From: Planctomycetales bacterium
Lineage (GTDB): Bacteria > Planctomycetota > Planctomycetia > Planctomycetales > Planctomycetaceae
Length of the DNA stretch: 64,000 nucleotides
Direction: 5' to 3'
Assembly: GCA_028285345.1 (NCBI GenBank)
Contig: JANQPT010000044.1
Coordinates: 620,001-684,000, forward strand
This document shows, in pieces, positions 37,566 to 45,996 of the stretch (within the stretch, counting starts at the first letter, position 1; each line of letters starts with the position of its first letter). Made by a program: the position numbers and the translations under genes. The notes beneath the pieces were generated by a model. It saw nothing but the letters and a program-made list of their open reading frames with translations. It had not been told where the DNA came from and ran no database searches.

Positions 37566-38711
37566 TCAATTGGGTTGAAGTCCGACGTCGATGTGCTCTT
37601 CTTTTCCGTCGCGGATCACGGTCACGTCGACTACGTCTCCGGCTTCTTTCTGTGTGAGGATGTTGAGCAGATCCTGCCGGCCCTCAACCGGAGAACCATC
37701 GATCGCAATGATCAGGTCGCCCAGCACGAGCCCTCCGGTACGCCCGTCCCGATACGTGGGGCGAATCCCGGATTGTGTTTCCCGGCTGTTTCCATCGTCA
37801 GGAGTGATTAGGATTCCGCGCAGACCCAATTGGCGCGTCCAATGATCCGGAATCGTTCTAATCCCCAGCAGGGGGCGCTGCACTTCTCCGTATTTAATGA
37901 GTTGCGGCACGATGAAATTGACGATATCGACCGGCACGGCGAAACCGATTCCCGCGGAACCCTTGGTGGGGCTATAAATTGCCGTGTTAACGCCGATCAG
38001 ACGGCCGGCGCTATCCAAGAGCGGGCCGCCCGAGTTTCCGGGATTGATTGCCGCGTCTGTCTGGATCAGATCGTTGAGCCGCCCAGATTCCCGCCGGATC
38101 GACCGGCCCAAACCGCCGATGTGACCCGTCGTCAACGTGTGGTCAAATCCGAACGGATTGCCGATCGCAAACACCTTCTGGCCTACCGCCAGGTCGTTGG
38201 ATCGGCCGACTTCGATCGGCTGCAGCTTCTCCGCAGCGACGTCGACCTTGATCACCGCCAGGTCCTGTGCTGGAAACGCGCCGACAAGTTTCGAGTCCAG
38301 AATCGTGCCGTCGGACAGTGTCACCTTCGCCCCGTCCGCCTGACTGATCACGTGGTTGTTGGTGACGATATAACCGTCCTCACTCCAAACGATGCCGGAG
38401 CCGATTCCGCGCGGAAGTTCCCGTGGATCCATCGTCCGCAGATCCAGTACCTGATTGAGCACGGTAATGTGGACGACTGACGGAGAGACGCGTTCGAACA
38501 GTTCGATCGTTGCCACTTCGTCGGCCGCTAAATCCCCGCGGGGTGTGACGGATCGCGGCTGCGCGTCCGGATTATGCAGGGAACTTCGGTCAGATTGCGA
38601 CGAGACGCGCCAAACGGCGATCGCCGCCAAAAGCAGGAGGATGACAAACGGCCACCCAAGCCCCGTCGGTCGGTATTGCGGTATCCGCGAATCCTGTTCG
38701 GAACTGGTCAC
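37566..38711 (-). CDS. HtrA/DegP-like membrane-anchored serine protease with PDZ
   Basis: The start is a GTG at 38711 with CCAGGAG 9 bases upstream, giving 381 residues. A signal anchor lies at about 20-35 (WPFVILLLLAAIAVWR). The S1C trypsin-like domain has the full triad: His120 in TNNHVIS, Asp150 in AQDLAVIKVD and Ser227 in NPGNSGGPLL. One PDZ domain follows at about 280-380 (GGLVLGDLIIAIDGSPVEGR). The protein would act on misfolded or regulatory proteins outside the inner membrane, like DegS, which also has a single PDZ and an N-terminal anchor. The substrate is unknown; release of an anti-sigma factor is a known DegS role but nothing here proves it. Confidence 0.93.
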   Translation of the reverse strand: MTSSEQDSRIPQYRPTGLGWPFVILLLLAAIAVWRVSSQSDRSSLHNPDAQPRSVTPRGDLAADEVATIELFERVSPSVVHITVLNQVLDLRTMDPRELPRGIGSGIVWSEDGYIVTNNHVISQADGAKVTLSDGTILDSKLVGAFPAQDLAVIKVDVAAEKLQPIEVGRSNDLAVGQKVFAIGNPFGFDHTLTTGHIGGLGRSIRRESGRLNDLIQTDAAINPGNSGGPLLDSAGRLIGVNTAIYSPTKGSAGIGFAVPVDIVNFIVPQLIKYGEVQRPLLGIRTIPDHWTRQLGLRGILITPDDGNSRETQSGIRPTYRDGRTGGLVLGDLIIAIDGSPVEGRQDLLNILTQKEAGDVVDVTVIRDGKEEHIDVGLQPN

Positions 38712-38967
38712 GATTGAAAACTCCTGGCAAGGACGGCACCCCTGCCGGTTAGTTGCCACGGGTCAATCGGCTTGCGGCCGACAGACAATTGCCGCCCTGG
38801 CGCTTGGCGACCGGGCGGTTCGGTGAACGACACGTCCGTCGCATTATTATGGGCGTCCACCGGAGGTTTGGCTAGAGGGGCGGCGCAATCGGCCTACTTA
38901 TGAAGTGTCTAAGTGGAAACCAAGATCGACTTTGCGATCTCGTTCATGATGTTGATCGCGGATGCCG

Positions 38968-39768
38968 TCAAAGCAATTCAGCGGCGCGTGAGCTCAGATC
39001 ACCGACTGCCTTGATAAACCGATTCTGTGTCTGCTCTGGTAAACCTCGAAACTCTTTCGCGAAGTCAGGTGTCAGCGCGGCTTCATAGCGCTGTAGTGCT
39101 TTCGTCATCCGCTTGACGACCTGGGCGACTGGCGGAGCAGGCGCTGCTACCGTTGCCTTGTCGCCCTCGGTCTCCTTTGGCGACGGCGACATGGCTCCTT
39201 GGCGAAACGGCGTATAAATTCCCGTGGTTTCTTCCTTTTGCTGCCCGGCCGTTGCCGTATTGCGGCCGCCCGCCGATGCAGGTTTGCCGGATGATCCGCC
39301 GAATTCGTCGGGATCCTGAACCTCGGTTGACTCGTCCGGCAAAAAGGCGATCGTGGACTCCGACGACTCGGGGGAGGTGGTCAGATCCTCTCCACGCAGG
39401 GCGCGACGCCAAGCTTTCATTTCCGCCACCGTGGCATCGGTCTCCTCAGCCCATTGAAGGCACTCGGCGGAATCGTCCCAATTCAGTGCTGCGTAAAAAT
39501 GGGACCATTTCAACTTCAAGTAGGTGTCGCGCACGTCGGAAAACGTTTCCCAAACCCGCCGCCGCTGGAAAACCTGATCGCCGGACAAGCCGATCAATGC
39601 GGCGAAGTCGGCGTCCGTCCGCCCGCGGGCGTACTTCTTGGTCCAGCGAGCTGCGCACTGGCCGACAACCCACCTGCACTCGTTAACCGCTTTGGCTGCG
39701 GTCTGTACGATTCCCTCTTCCGTCGCCAAAGGGTCGGCTGCCGACTCCGTTCCAGGCTCGTGTGTCAT
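38968..39768 (-). CDS. Conserved planctomycete hypothetical protein
   Basis: A 266-residue protein with no signal peptide or membrane helix. The N-terminal ~110 residues look like a folded domain, with CRWVVGQCAARWTKKYARGR, LIGLSGDQVFQRRRVWETF and LKWSHFYAALNWDD. This layout suggests a helical, possibly helix-turn-helix, region. The middle is low in complexity (Thr, Ser, Gly, Pro), and the C-terminal ~60 residues are again helical (FAKEFRGLPEQTQNRFIKAV). I recall similar proteins in planctomycetes but know of no function. It has no operon partner. Confidence 0.7.
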   Translation of the reverse strand: MTHEPGTESAADPLATEEGIVQTAAKAVNECRWVVGQCAARWTKKYARGRTDADFAALIGLSGDQVFQRRRVWETFSDVRDTYLKLKWSHFYAALNWDDSAECLQWAEETDATVAEMKAWRRALRGEDLTTSPESSESTIAFLPDESTEVQDPDEFGGSSGKPASAGGRNTATAGQQKEETTGIYTPFRQGAMSPSPKETEGDKATVAAPAPPVAQVVKRMTKALQRYEAALTPDFAKEFRGLPEQTQNRFIKAVGDLSSRAAELL

Positions 39769-40348
39769 CTTGGTTCTCGTCAGTGTGAAGTGTGAGAGGG
39801 CCGCTAATTTCGCGAGTCAGCACACGTCCCGAGAAGATTGGCCGTGAGAGAGGCGACACATCGGCGTAACGGAATCGTTCGTAATCCGGCTGGCGATTGG
39901 TCTGAAGCCGGACGCTAGGAAGCCGTCAGGTGCGAAAACTGCGAATCAGCGATCCTACCGGCGGTGGGACCGAAATTCTAGCTTCCAGCGTCAGCCGGAA
40001 CGTTGATCCGAGGAATTCGAACTAATGGCGCGGTGAGTGCTGAAAGAACGCCGAAGATGCGCAGAATGGGTGACGTTTCATGGTTTGGTAGTAGCGAAAT
40101 CAAGCCAGATTTTTTATCTACTTTTCTCAAGCAGCGTATTTGGCACAATCTGACCGATTGAAGTGATTCTGCCAGGAATTCCCATAATTTCATTGTGTCC
40201 GAATGTGACTTCGTTTAACATATACACTAGGTAATTGTACTAATGCCGCGAGGGACGATCTGACTATTACGGATGTTTTTGTCGGTATCTGGGGCTTAAG
40301 ACGGGCTGGAATCTGTGGCATCCCTTTCAGAATTCAGGAGGAACTAAA
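39769..40348. other. Long intergenic region before the PEP-CTERM gene
   Basis: About 580 bases without a supported gene; short minus-strand frames lack ribosome-binding sites and family resemblance. The stretch from about 40030 to 40350 is AT-richer than its surroundings and probably holds the promoter and leader of the downstream gene. No known riboswitch was recognised. Confidence 0.4.
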
Positions 40349-40372
40349 ATGATTTTTCTTCTTCCCGATTGA
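40349..40372 (+). CDS. Seven-residue leader ORF upstream of the PEP-CTERM gene
   Basis: The ATG at 40349 follows AGGAGGAACTAAA, the best ribosome-binding site in this area, and encodes MIFLLPD before a TGA. The PEP-CTERM gene starts 21 bases later in another frame with only a weak site. This suggests a translated leader that couples or gates translation of the next gene. It could also mark an old start position disrupted by a frameshift. Confidence 0.4.
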   Translation: MIFLLPD

Positions 40373-40392
40373 CCGCAAGGCTGTGACGAATC

Positions 40393-41061
40393 ATGAGAAG
40401 GTTGGGGCAATCTTTAAGAATACTGACGTTTACTGTCACTCTCGTCGCTCTTCCCGTTGCTGCTCACGCTGACTCGCTTTATATGAATGCCAGCGTGGAT
40501 GCCAGTTTTCAAGAACTTGGATATGCCGGCGGCGGCGACGTTTTCACCATTACCAACACGTCACAGGAAAACGCCAACATTACCCAGCTTGTGATTGACA
40601 CCTCATCCTCGTTGGCGGGTGTCTATTTTAATCCGAGCGGGGCGTTTTCTTCGCCCTATGACGTTGATTCGACGGTCGCTGCTGAGACCGGATTCGCCGG
40701 TTTTACCAACACGAGCGACAACGCGTCTCAGCTGGTGTTGCAGTTCACCGACTTCAATCCGGGCGAAACATTCACATTTGAGGTCGACGTTGATGATCGC
40801 TACGGGTGGTTCGTGACTTCGCGTGACTTCAGCGGAACCATGCTCACGACGATCTTCGGCAAGACGAATTCGACAGCTGAATTGTTCGGCGCCTTCGAAA
40901 AAGGGTCCTCTTGGTACGTCGCTGAAGCGAATCTGGAAGGCCCTGCCACAGTCACTTGGGTCAATCCGGAGCCGTCATCCTGGATGTTAATGAGCATCGG
41001 CGCCGCCGTTTTAGGGATGCACCGCTGGCGCAAGCGGCGAAAACGAAATCGCGCCGCGTAG
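40393..41061 (+). CDS. PEP-CTERM sorted exported protein
   Basis: A 222-residue secreted protein. A signal peptide covers residues 1-26 (ILTFTVTLVALPVAAHA). The body is beta-rich with many Asn, Thr and Ser residues. The C-terminus is a textbook PEP-CTERM signal: the PEPSS motif, a hydrophobic helix WMLMSIGAAVLGM and the basic tail RWRKRRKRNR. Such proteins are processed by exosortase, usually in species that make exopolysaccharide; no exosortase gene is in this window. The start has a weak ribosome-binding site and follows a short leader ORF. Confidence 0.85.
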   Translation: MRRLGQSLRILTFTVTLVALPVAAHADSLYMNASVDASFQELGYAGGGDVFTITNTSQENANITQLVIDTSSSLAGVYFNPSGAFSSPYDVDSTVAAETGFAGFTNTSDNASQLVLQFTDFNPGETFTFEVDVDDRYGWFVTSRDFSGTMLTTIFGKTNSTAELFGAFEKGSSWYVAEANLEGPATVTWVNPEPSSWMLMSIGAAVLGMHRWRKRRKRNRAA

Positions 41062-41346
41062 TCTCTTTCCCCCTGTCGCTGCTCCTTGATCGGGATTGTC
41101 ATCCGCCGCTCGGGTTGAGACGACTGAGCTTATCAATGCTGCTCACCTTGACTCTTTTGCCCGGACCCGCCGCTCATTTTTCGCAGGCGAAATTGTCTGA
41201 AAGACGGCGCACGCGTTCGATGTAACGGCAGCTCGATTGACCGATTCATACCGAGCGCTGCTGCATCTCAATTCTTGGTCGCCGACGCTACAATCTCAGG
41301 CGTTGGGTGTCAAACCTCGAAATGCGCGTAGATCGGAGCGTAACGT

Positions 41347-42489
41347 ATGAAGATCACCGACGTGGAAACCTTCGGCGTTAATCTGGGTGGCAGCAATCAC
41401 ATTTTCGTCAAGATTCACACCGACGAGCATCTGCATGGTACAGGTGAGGCGTATCGGGTCGGGCCTGATCTCGTCGTCGAGCAAGCGGTGCATTACTTCA
41501 AGGATTGGATCATCGGCGAAGATCCGACGCGCATCGAATACTTGTGGCGGCTGATGTACAACGGATCGCGATTCCCGGGCGGATCGGTCATCAACGCGGC
41601 GATCAGCGGCATTGAAACCGCCCTGTGGGATATCAAAGGCAAAGCGCACGGAGTGCCGGTCTATCAATTGATCGGCGGCCGCTGCCGTGACAAGGTCCGC
41701 GTCTACCGGGGGGTCGGCGGAGCAACTCCGCAGCAGCTGGCCAACGACGCCCGCCGCGCGGTTCAAGAGGAGCGATTCACCGCCGTCAAAATGGCCCCTC
41801 AGCCGCCCGGCAGCGAGAAAATGCCCTGGGGCCAAGTGCTTCGCGAGACACGCCGGCGCATGGAAGCGGTGCGAACCGCCGTGGGGGAGGACATCGACAT
41901 CGGCCTCGACCCGCACGCGCGGCTGTTCGAGCCGTACCGGGCTTTTGAAATGGCTGAGGTGGTCAAACCGTATCGGCCGATGTTTTTTGAAGAGCCGCTG
42001 CGTCCCGAGAATATCGAGGCGATGGGAGAGTTGCGTCAAAAAGTCGGAATTCCGATCGCGACCGGCGAGATGCTCTATACAAAATACGAATTTCGCGACC
42101 TGATCGCTGCCAACGCCGCTGACATCCTGCAACCGGATCTCCTGCTCTGCGGCGGGTTGATGGAAGCGAAGAAGATTGCCGCCATGGCCGAGGCGGCGTA
42201 TCTCTCGGTGGCGCCCCATAGTCCATTGGGACCTTATTCCACAGCGGTGTCAGCACAATTTGCGCTCACGACGCCGAATTTCTTGATCTTGGAATATCGG
42301 GTCGATTCGAGCGGGCCGATGCGTGATCTCCTTTTGCAACCGTTCAAACTGGAGCAGGGTTACCTGCACGTTCCGGATACACCCGGGATGGGGGTGGAAC
42401 TCAACGAGAGCGCGTTCCACGGCCGCGGACTGAAATCGTGGCACCGACCGTTCATCATCGAGCCGGATGGCAATATCGGCTATCAATAA
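41347..42489 (+). CDS. Enolase-superfamily sugar-acid dehydratase (galactonate dehydratase-like)
   Basis: A 380-residue member of the mandelate racemase/muconate lactonising enzyme family. The metal ligands are Asp188, Glu215 and Glu241, in GLDPHAR, FFEEPLR and IATGEM. His190 and His291 occupy the acid/base positions. The DPH pair and the spacing match D-galactonate dehydratase, which removes water from a sugar acid to give a 2-keto-3-deoxy acid. Close relatives act on other acid sugars, so the exact substrate is unproven. AGCGTA precedes the ATG without a strong ribosome-binding site. It converges with the PP2C gene; both stops lie inside one hairpin. Confidence 0.88.
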   Translation: MKITDVETFGVNLGGSNHIFVKIHTDEHLHGTGEAYRVGPDLVVEQAVHYFKDWIIGEDPTRIEYLWRLMYNGSRFPGGSVINAAISGIETALWDIKGKAHGVPVYQLIGGRCRDKVRVYRGVGGATPQQLANDARRAVQEERFTAVKMAPQPPGSEKMPWGQVLRETRRRMEAVRTAVGEDIDIGLDPHARLFEPYRAFEMAEVVKPYRPMFFEEPLRPENIEAMGELRQKVGIPIATGEMLYTKYEFRDLIAANAADILQPDLLLCGGLMEAKKIAAMAEAAYLSVAPHSPLGPYSTAVSAQFALTTPNFLILEYRVDSSGPMRDLLLQPFKLEQGYLHVPDTPGMGVELNESAFHGRGLKSWHRPFIIEPDGNIGYQ

Positions 42490-42509
42490 ACCGCTTCGCA
42501 ACGCGGTTT
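42488..42509. terminator. Compact hairpin covering both convergent stop codons
   Basis: AAACCGC (42488-42494) and GCGGTTT (42503-42509) pair around the 8-base loop TTCGCAAC. The dehydratase stop is in the left arm and the phosphatase stop in the right arm. The arm ends give short A/T runs on both strands, so it may act as a small bidirectional terminator. Confidence 0.45.
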
Positions 42510-43857
42510 AATCGCCGTTGGAATCGGTCGGCACGCTCCGTTCGCGCGGCGGAAGCCCCCACTTCGCGGCATGCGCCATCGATCGCCTGTGCGAATGCAG
42601 GCCCGACATCAGATTGTCGATCACTTTTCCGAACGAGCGCAGTGATCGGGAGAATTGATGGCGTTCCAAGTTCGATTTGGCTTCGCGATAATCGGCACCG
42701 TACGCCTTCCAATCGACGTTCCAGCTCTCCTCCATGGCCGACTGCTGCAGGTCGTGCTCGATCGTGGCCAACTGGCCGACAAGTTGCCGGGTGGCATTCG
42801 TCGGCGCCGAGCGATAGGGTCCTCCGGCGGTGGAGATCGCCATAGAATCTTCGATCGAATTGCGATACTTGCGCCACCATGCCCATCCCATCAACGTCGC
42901 TTGCAGTCCTGCGAGGCCGAGCAGCAACAATCCGGGGATGCGCAGGTTGTTGAAGTTGGGCTTCATGCCCATCAAGGTCAGTGGTATGCCGACGATCAAC
43001 AGGACCGCCAGCACCGAGAGTCCCACGCCCCACAGCCAAGTGATCCCGCCACCCTCCACTTCGCCGGGAGCCGCGCCGGGCATCGAGAGCTCGTCGCTTG
43101 GTGCATTGACCTGCACGATTACAACGGTGATGTTGTCCGACCCTCCGCGCAGGTTCGCGAGGTGAATCAACAACTGACACGCCTCCGACGGGGGCAGTTC
43201 ATTGGCGATCGTGCCAATTTCGTTGTCGCCCACCAGACTAGTGAGTCCGTCGCTGCACAGCAGATAGATGTCGCCCGGCAGGACTTCGTGAGCCCCTTCA
43301 ATGTCGACCGCGACTTGCGGTTCCGGTCCCAGGCAGCGCGTGATCACGTTTCGAGGTTCGTAGAGAAAAATCTCCTCCGCAGACATCGTCCCTTGTTTGA
43401 GCAATTCCCACTGCAAACTGTGATCGAATGTCAGCTGATCGATTCGCCCCGCGCGGATGCGATACAACCGGCTATCGCCCACATGTCCGGCGAAGGCTCC
43501 GTCGGGCGAAAGAATCAACGCCGTGCAAGTGGTGCCCATTCTGAGGAAATCTTGATTCTGGCGGCCGCGGTCGTTGATGGCCGTGTTCGTCTCCAGAATC
43601 GCCTTTTCCAAGGCTTCGTCCATGGAGCAATTCTTAAGCTTGTGATAGGTGTGCGGAATCGTGTCGGCGGCCATTTTGCTGGCCAGCTCTCCGACCGCAT
43701 GCCCGCCCATGCCATCGGCCACCAGAAAGAGATGGCCTTTTTGTAGGTAGGCTGACTTATCGGGAGCGATGTGGATGCCGTAGGCATCCTGATTGTTTTG
43801 CCGCCGGAACCCGATGTCGCTCTTGGCAGCAAATTCGACCTTCTGCTCCCATTGCAT
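42508..43857 (-). CDS. PP2C-type Ser/Thr protein phosphatase with membrane anchor
   Basis: A 449-residue protein. The PP2C domain covers about residues 5-255, with RRQNNQDAYG, DGMGGHAVGE, GDSRLYRIRAG, CSDGLTSLVGD and GGSDNITVVIV, which supply the acidic metal ligands. Two transmembrane helices follow at about 275-300 and 307-325 (TWLWGVGLSVLAVLLIVGIP and IPGLLLLGLAGLQATLMGWA). A cytoplasmic tail of about 120 residues, of unknown role, follows. It would remove phosphate from targets of Hanks-type kinases; the kinase at 26781 is one possible partner but is not adjacent. GAGGA lies about 9 bases before the ATG. Confidence 0.93.
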   Translation of the reverse strand: MQWEQKVEFAAKSDIGFRRQNNQDAYGIHIAPDKSAYLQKGHLFLVADGMGGHAVGELASKMAADTIPHTYHKLKNCSMDEALEKAILETNTAINDRGRQNQDFLRMGTTCTALILSPDGAFAGHVGDSRLYRIRAGRIDQLTFDHSLQWELLKQGTMSAEEIFLYEPRNVITRCLGPEPQVAVDIEGAHEVLPGDIYLLCSDGLTSLVGDNEIGTIANELPPSEACQLLIHLANLRGGSDNITVVIVQVNAPSDELSMPGAAPGEVEGGGITWLWGVGLSVLAVLLIVGIPLTLMGMKPNFNNLRIPGLLLLGLAGLQATLMGWAWWRKYRNSIEDSMAISTAGGPYRSAPTNATRQLVGQLATIEHDLQQSAMEESWNVDWKAYGADYREAKSNLERHQFSRSLRSFGKVIDNLMSGLHSHRRSMAHAAKWGLPPRERSVPTDSNGD

Positions 43858-44264
43858 CTGAGGATTCCTCTGATACCGCTTGCTCTAAGAGTTTTGTCCG
43901 TCCGCGGCCTTGCCGTTCGACCATGCCTTTCGGATTGGTCGCACGTCCGACTCTTTTATCGTAGTTGCTGTTCTGGCCGGACGCAAAGCCAACTGCGACT
44001 TCCAATGCCGCGCGCACCCTCGATGTTGCGGTGAGTCATTTGACAGGCCTGAGACGGTCGGCCGGGATTGAGCGGAAATCTTTGTCAGCCGTTTTGAGAT
44101 GACAGGCTCGTCTTGCCTCACAACCCGGTTTTCTCATAAAACACGCATCCTTTTAAGGTGGAGTCGGGCCAGCAAGCTGCGCACTGATTGATACGGGTTT
44201 CGAGCGTTCGAGAAAACATCTCACTGCACGCAAGTTCCCAGGAATGGACTCTTCGGGAGAAGTC
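43858..44264. other. Divergent intergenic region, no gene seen
   Basis: It separates the PP2C gene from the lipoprotein gene and presumably holds promoters for both. No RNA gene or clear -35/-10 pair was recognised. Confidence 0.4.
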
Positions 44265-45749
44265 ATGAAGTCAACGTTTGAACGGATCAACTGGGCCGTC
44301 TGCTTGAGTCTCACCGCAATTCTCGCCGGCTGCGGCGGAGGCGACACAGATACGGAACACCGATCGCGGGAACACGACAATGTCCAGACCGCGCAAGGCG
44401 GACAGGATGATCTGAACTATGCTCCCAGTGGCGACGGCGAGCTAAGCTCCGAACAAACTGGAGCGCTGGAGGAGTATCGCCGGCAACGTGAAAACGGTGG
44501 CTCCGGCATCGTGCAAGTCGGCGGCACCGAGCCTGGTGAAGGTTCCGTGATTCAACAGGCCGCCGGCGAAGGAGACATTTTCGACGGAACGACGATCGAC
44601 GGGATACCGGTGTTCGACGAAGACGACAACGAAGCAGAAGCGGACGCGCCCGAGGAAAAGATCGTTGCCCCCAAAAAAGGCTCACCGGAGTACTACATCA
44701 ATGAGATCACCAAGTTGCGGCTCGCCCGGCCGCCGCAAACCAAGGATGTCGAAAAACTACGAGAATGGCAGCACAAGCGAAATCTGCTGATTATCGAGCA
44801 TGCCGAGAAGGCGATCGCCCTGACGCATCGCGACCCGAAGCAAGTTCGCGTGTTCGACGTTGCCGTCAACAAACTGCTCGAAACGCGACTACAGCTGGCG
44901 GTCGACGGCGACAAGGATAGCGTCGACGCGCTGTACGAGCACGCCGACTCGCTCTACAAACGCGACCCGGAATCGACTGCGGCGGCTGATGGGGCCTTCA
45001 CGTTGGTCCAGTTGGCGTTCTCCAACTCAACTGCGGCGGTGATGACTGGGACTGCCAAGAAGAACTCTCGCTGGCTGCAGGAATTTGCGCGGCAGGCCGA
45101 AGCGTTTGCGCTCAAGTTTCCCAAAGAAGAGCGGCGGTCCATTCCCCTGCTCTTCACTGCCGCAGAAACGTGTGAACTCAACGGACTCACTGAAGAGGCG
45201 GAACGTGCCTATATGGTGATCGCTAAGCGGTTTCCGAAGCATCCCGCCTCAAAAGTTGCGGTGACGGTCCTCAGGCGGATGAAAATGATCGGCAAACGGA
45301 TCAAACTTTCCGGCACAAGTTTGCAGGGCCAGAAGATATCACTGGAGCAGTTTGCCGGCAAACCGATCGTGGTGTTCTTCTGGTCGACAGAAGCAGAACC
45401 CTCAATCAAACTGATTCCTGAAGTGAAGGCGGCCGCCCAAAAGTATGGCAAGCGATTAGCGGTCATTGGCGTTTGTCTGGACCAAAAACGGGAGCCGGTC
45501 GATGCCTTCCTCAAGAAAGAGACTTTGCCGTGGGTGAATCTCTTCCATACAGATGAGCAGAAGCGAGGCTGGAACAATCCGATTGTCAAATTCTATGGCG
45601 TGCGGCGGATTCCCGCGATGTGGGTCTTAGACGCCAGCGGCCGCGTCATGAGCACGACGGTCCCGGCCGGCCAGTTGGAGGCGACGTTGGCCAGGCTCTC
45701 AGCGCCGCGGACGGCAACGCCTCCCCGTTCCGCCCGTCAGCGCAACTAA
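44265..45749 (+). CDS. Lipoprotein with TlpA/thioredoxin-like domain lacking CXXC
   Basis: The start at 44265 has GGGAG 6 bases upstream; 494 residues. A lipoprotein signal ends in LAGC with Cys23. Acidic, Gly/Glu-rich disorder follows to about 140, then a helical TPR-like region to about 345. A redoxin domain of the TlpA/AhpC-TSA type covers about 345-480 (GQKISLEQFAGKPIVVFFWS, VIGVCLDQKREPVDAFLKKE, RRIPAMWVLDASGRV). Where TlpA proteins have W-C-x-x-C, this one reads WSTEAEPS, so both redox cysteines are missing. It is probably a binding or structural version of the fold outside the membrane, not an oxidoreductase. Confidence 0.85.
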   Translation: MKSTFERINWAVCLSLTAILAGCGGGDTDTEHRSREHDNVQTAQGGQDDLNYAPSGDGELSSEQTGALEEYRRQRENGGSGIVQVGGTEPGEGSVIQQAAGEGDIFDGTTIDGIPVFDEDDNEAEADAPEEKIVAPKKGSPEYYINEITKLRLARPPQTKDVEKLREWQHKRNLLIIEHAEKAIALTHRDPKQVRVFDVAVNKLLETRLQLAVDGDKDSVDALYEHADSLYKRDPESTAAADGAFTLVQLAFSNSTAAVMTGTAKKNSRWLQEFARQAEAFALKFPKEERRSIPLLFTAAETCELNGLTEEAERAYMVIAKRFPKHPASKVAVTVLRRMKMIGKRIKLSGTSLQGQKISLEQFAGKPIVVFFWSTEAEPSIKLIPEVKAAAQKYGKRLAVIGVCLDQKREPVDAFLKKETLPWVNLFHTDEQKRGWNNPIVKFYGVRRIPAMWVLDASGRVMSTTVPAGQLEATLARLSAPRTATPPRSARQRN

Positions 45750-45782
45750 GCTGCAAAAATTCAGAGCAAGAGTTTTCAATCG

Positions 45783-45818
45783 CGAGCCGCAATTCCAGAA
45801 TTGCGGCTCGTTTTTCTT
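45783..45818 (+). terminator. Intrinsic terminator after the lipoprotein gene
   Basis: CGAGCCGCAATT and AATTGCGGCTCG pair perfectly around the loop CCAG and are followed by TTTTTCTT. This is a textbook rho-independent terminator, 33 bases after the stop codon. Confidence 0.9.
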
Positions 45819-45907
45819 GTGTCTCGAGAAATGTATGGAGGTGCGGTGCCAATAATCCCGGCAAACAAGCAAACCAACAATATCTGAACAAATGCCTACT
45901 GCACGCC

Positions 45908-45936
45908 TTGACAGTTGGACGCGCGTATATTACTAT
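45908..45936 (+). promoter_or_regulatory. lexA promoter
   Basis: A perfect -35 TTGACA (45908-45913) and a near-consensus -10 TACTAT (45931-45936) are 17 bases apart, about 60 bases before the lexA start. Just downstream, TGAACAGA (45939-45946) is the exact inverse of TCTGTTCA (45987-45994) near the start codon. These could be LexA half-sites or an RNA stem. Confidence 0.65.
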
Positions 45937-45996
45937 GCTGAACAGACGCTAAGTTGCGTTGCACTTTGTTAACCTCAATGAAGGCTTCTGTTCATC

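Noticed and set aside
42655-43746. Long plus-strand open frame of 363 codons opposite the PP2C gene
   Set aside because: It mirrors the codon structure of a clear phosphatase gene on the other strand, has no ribosome-binding site and matches no family. Such frames are common in GC-rich genes.
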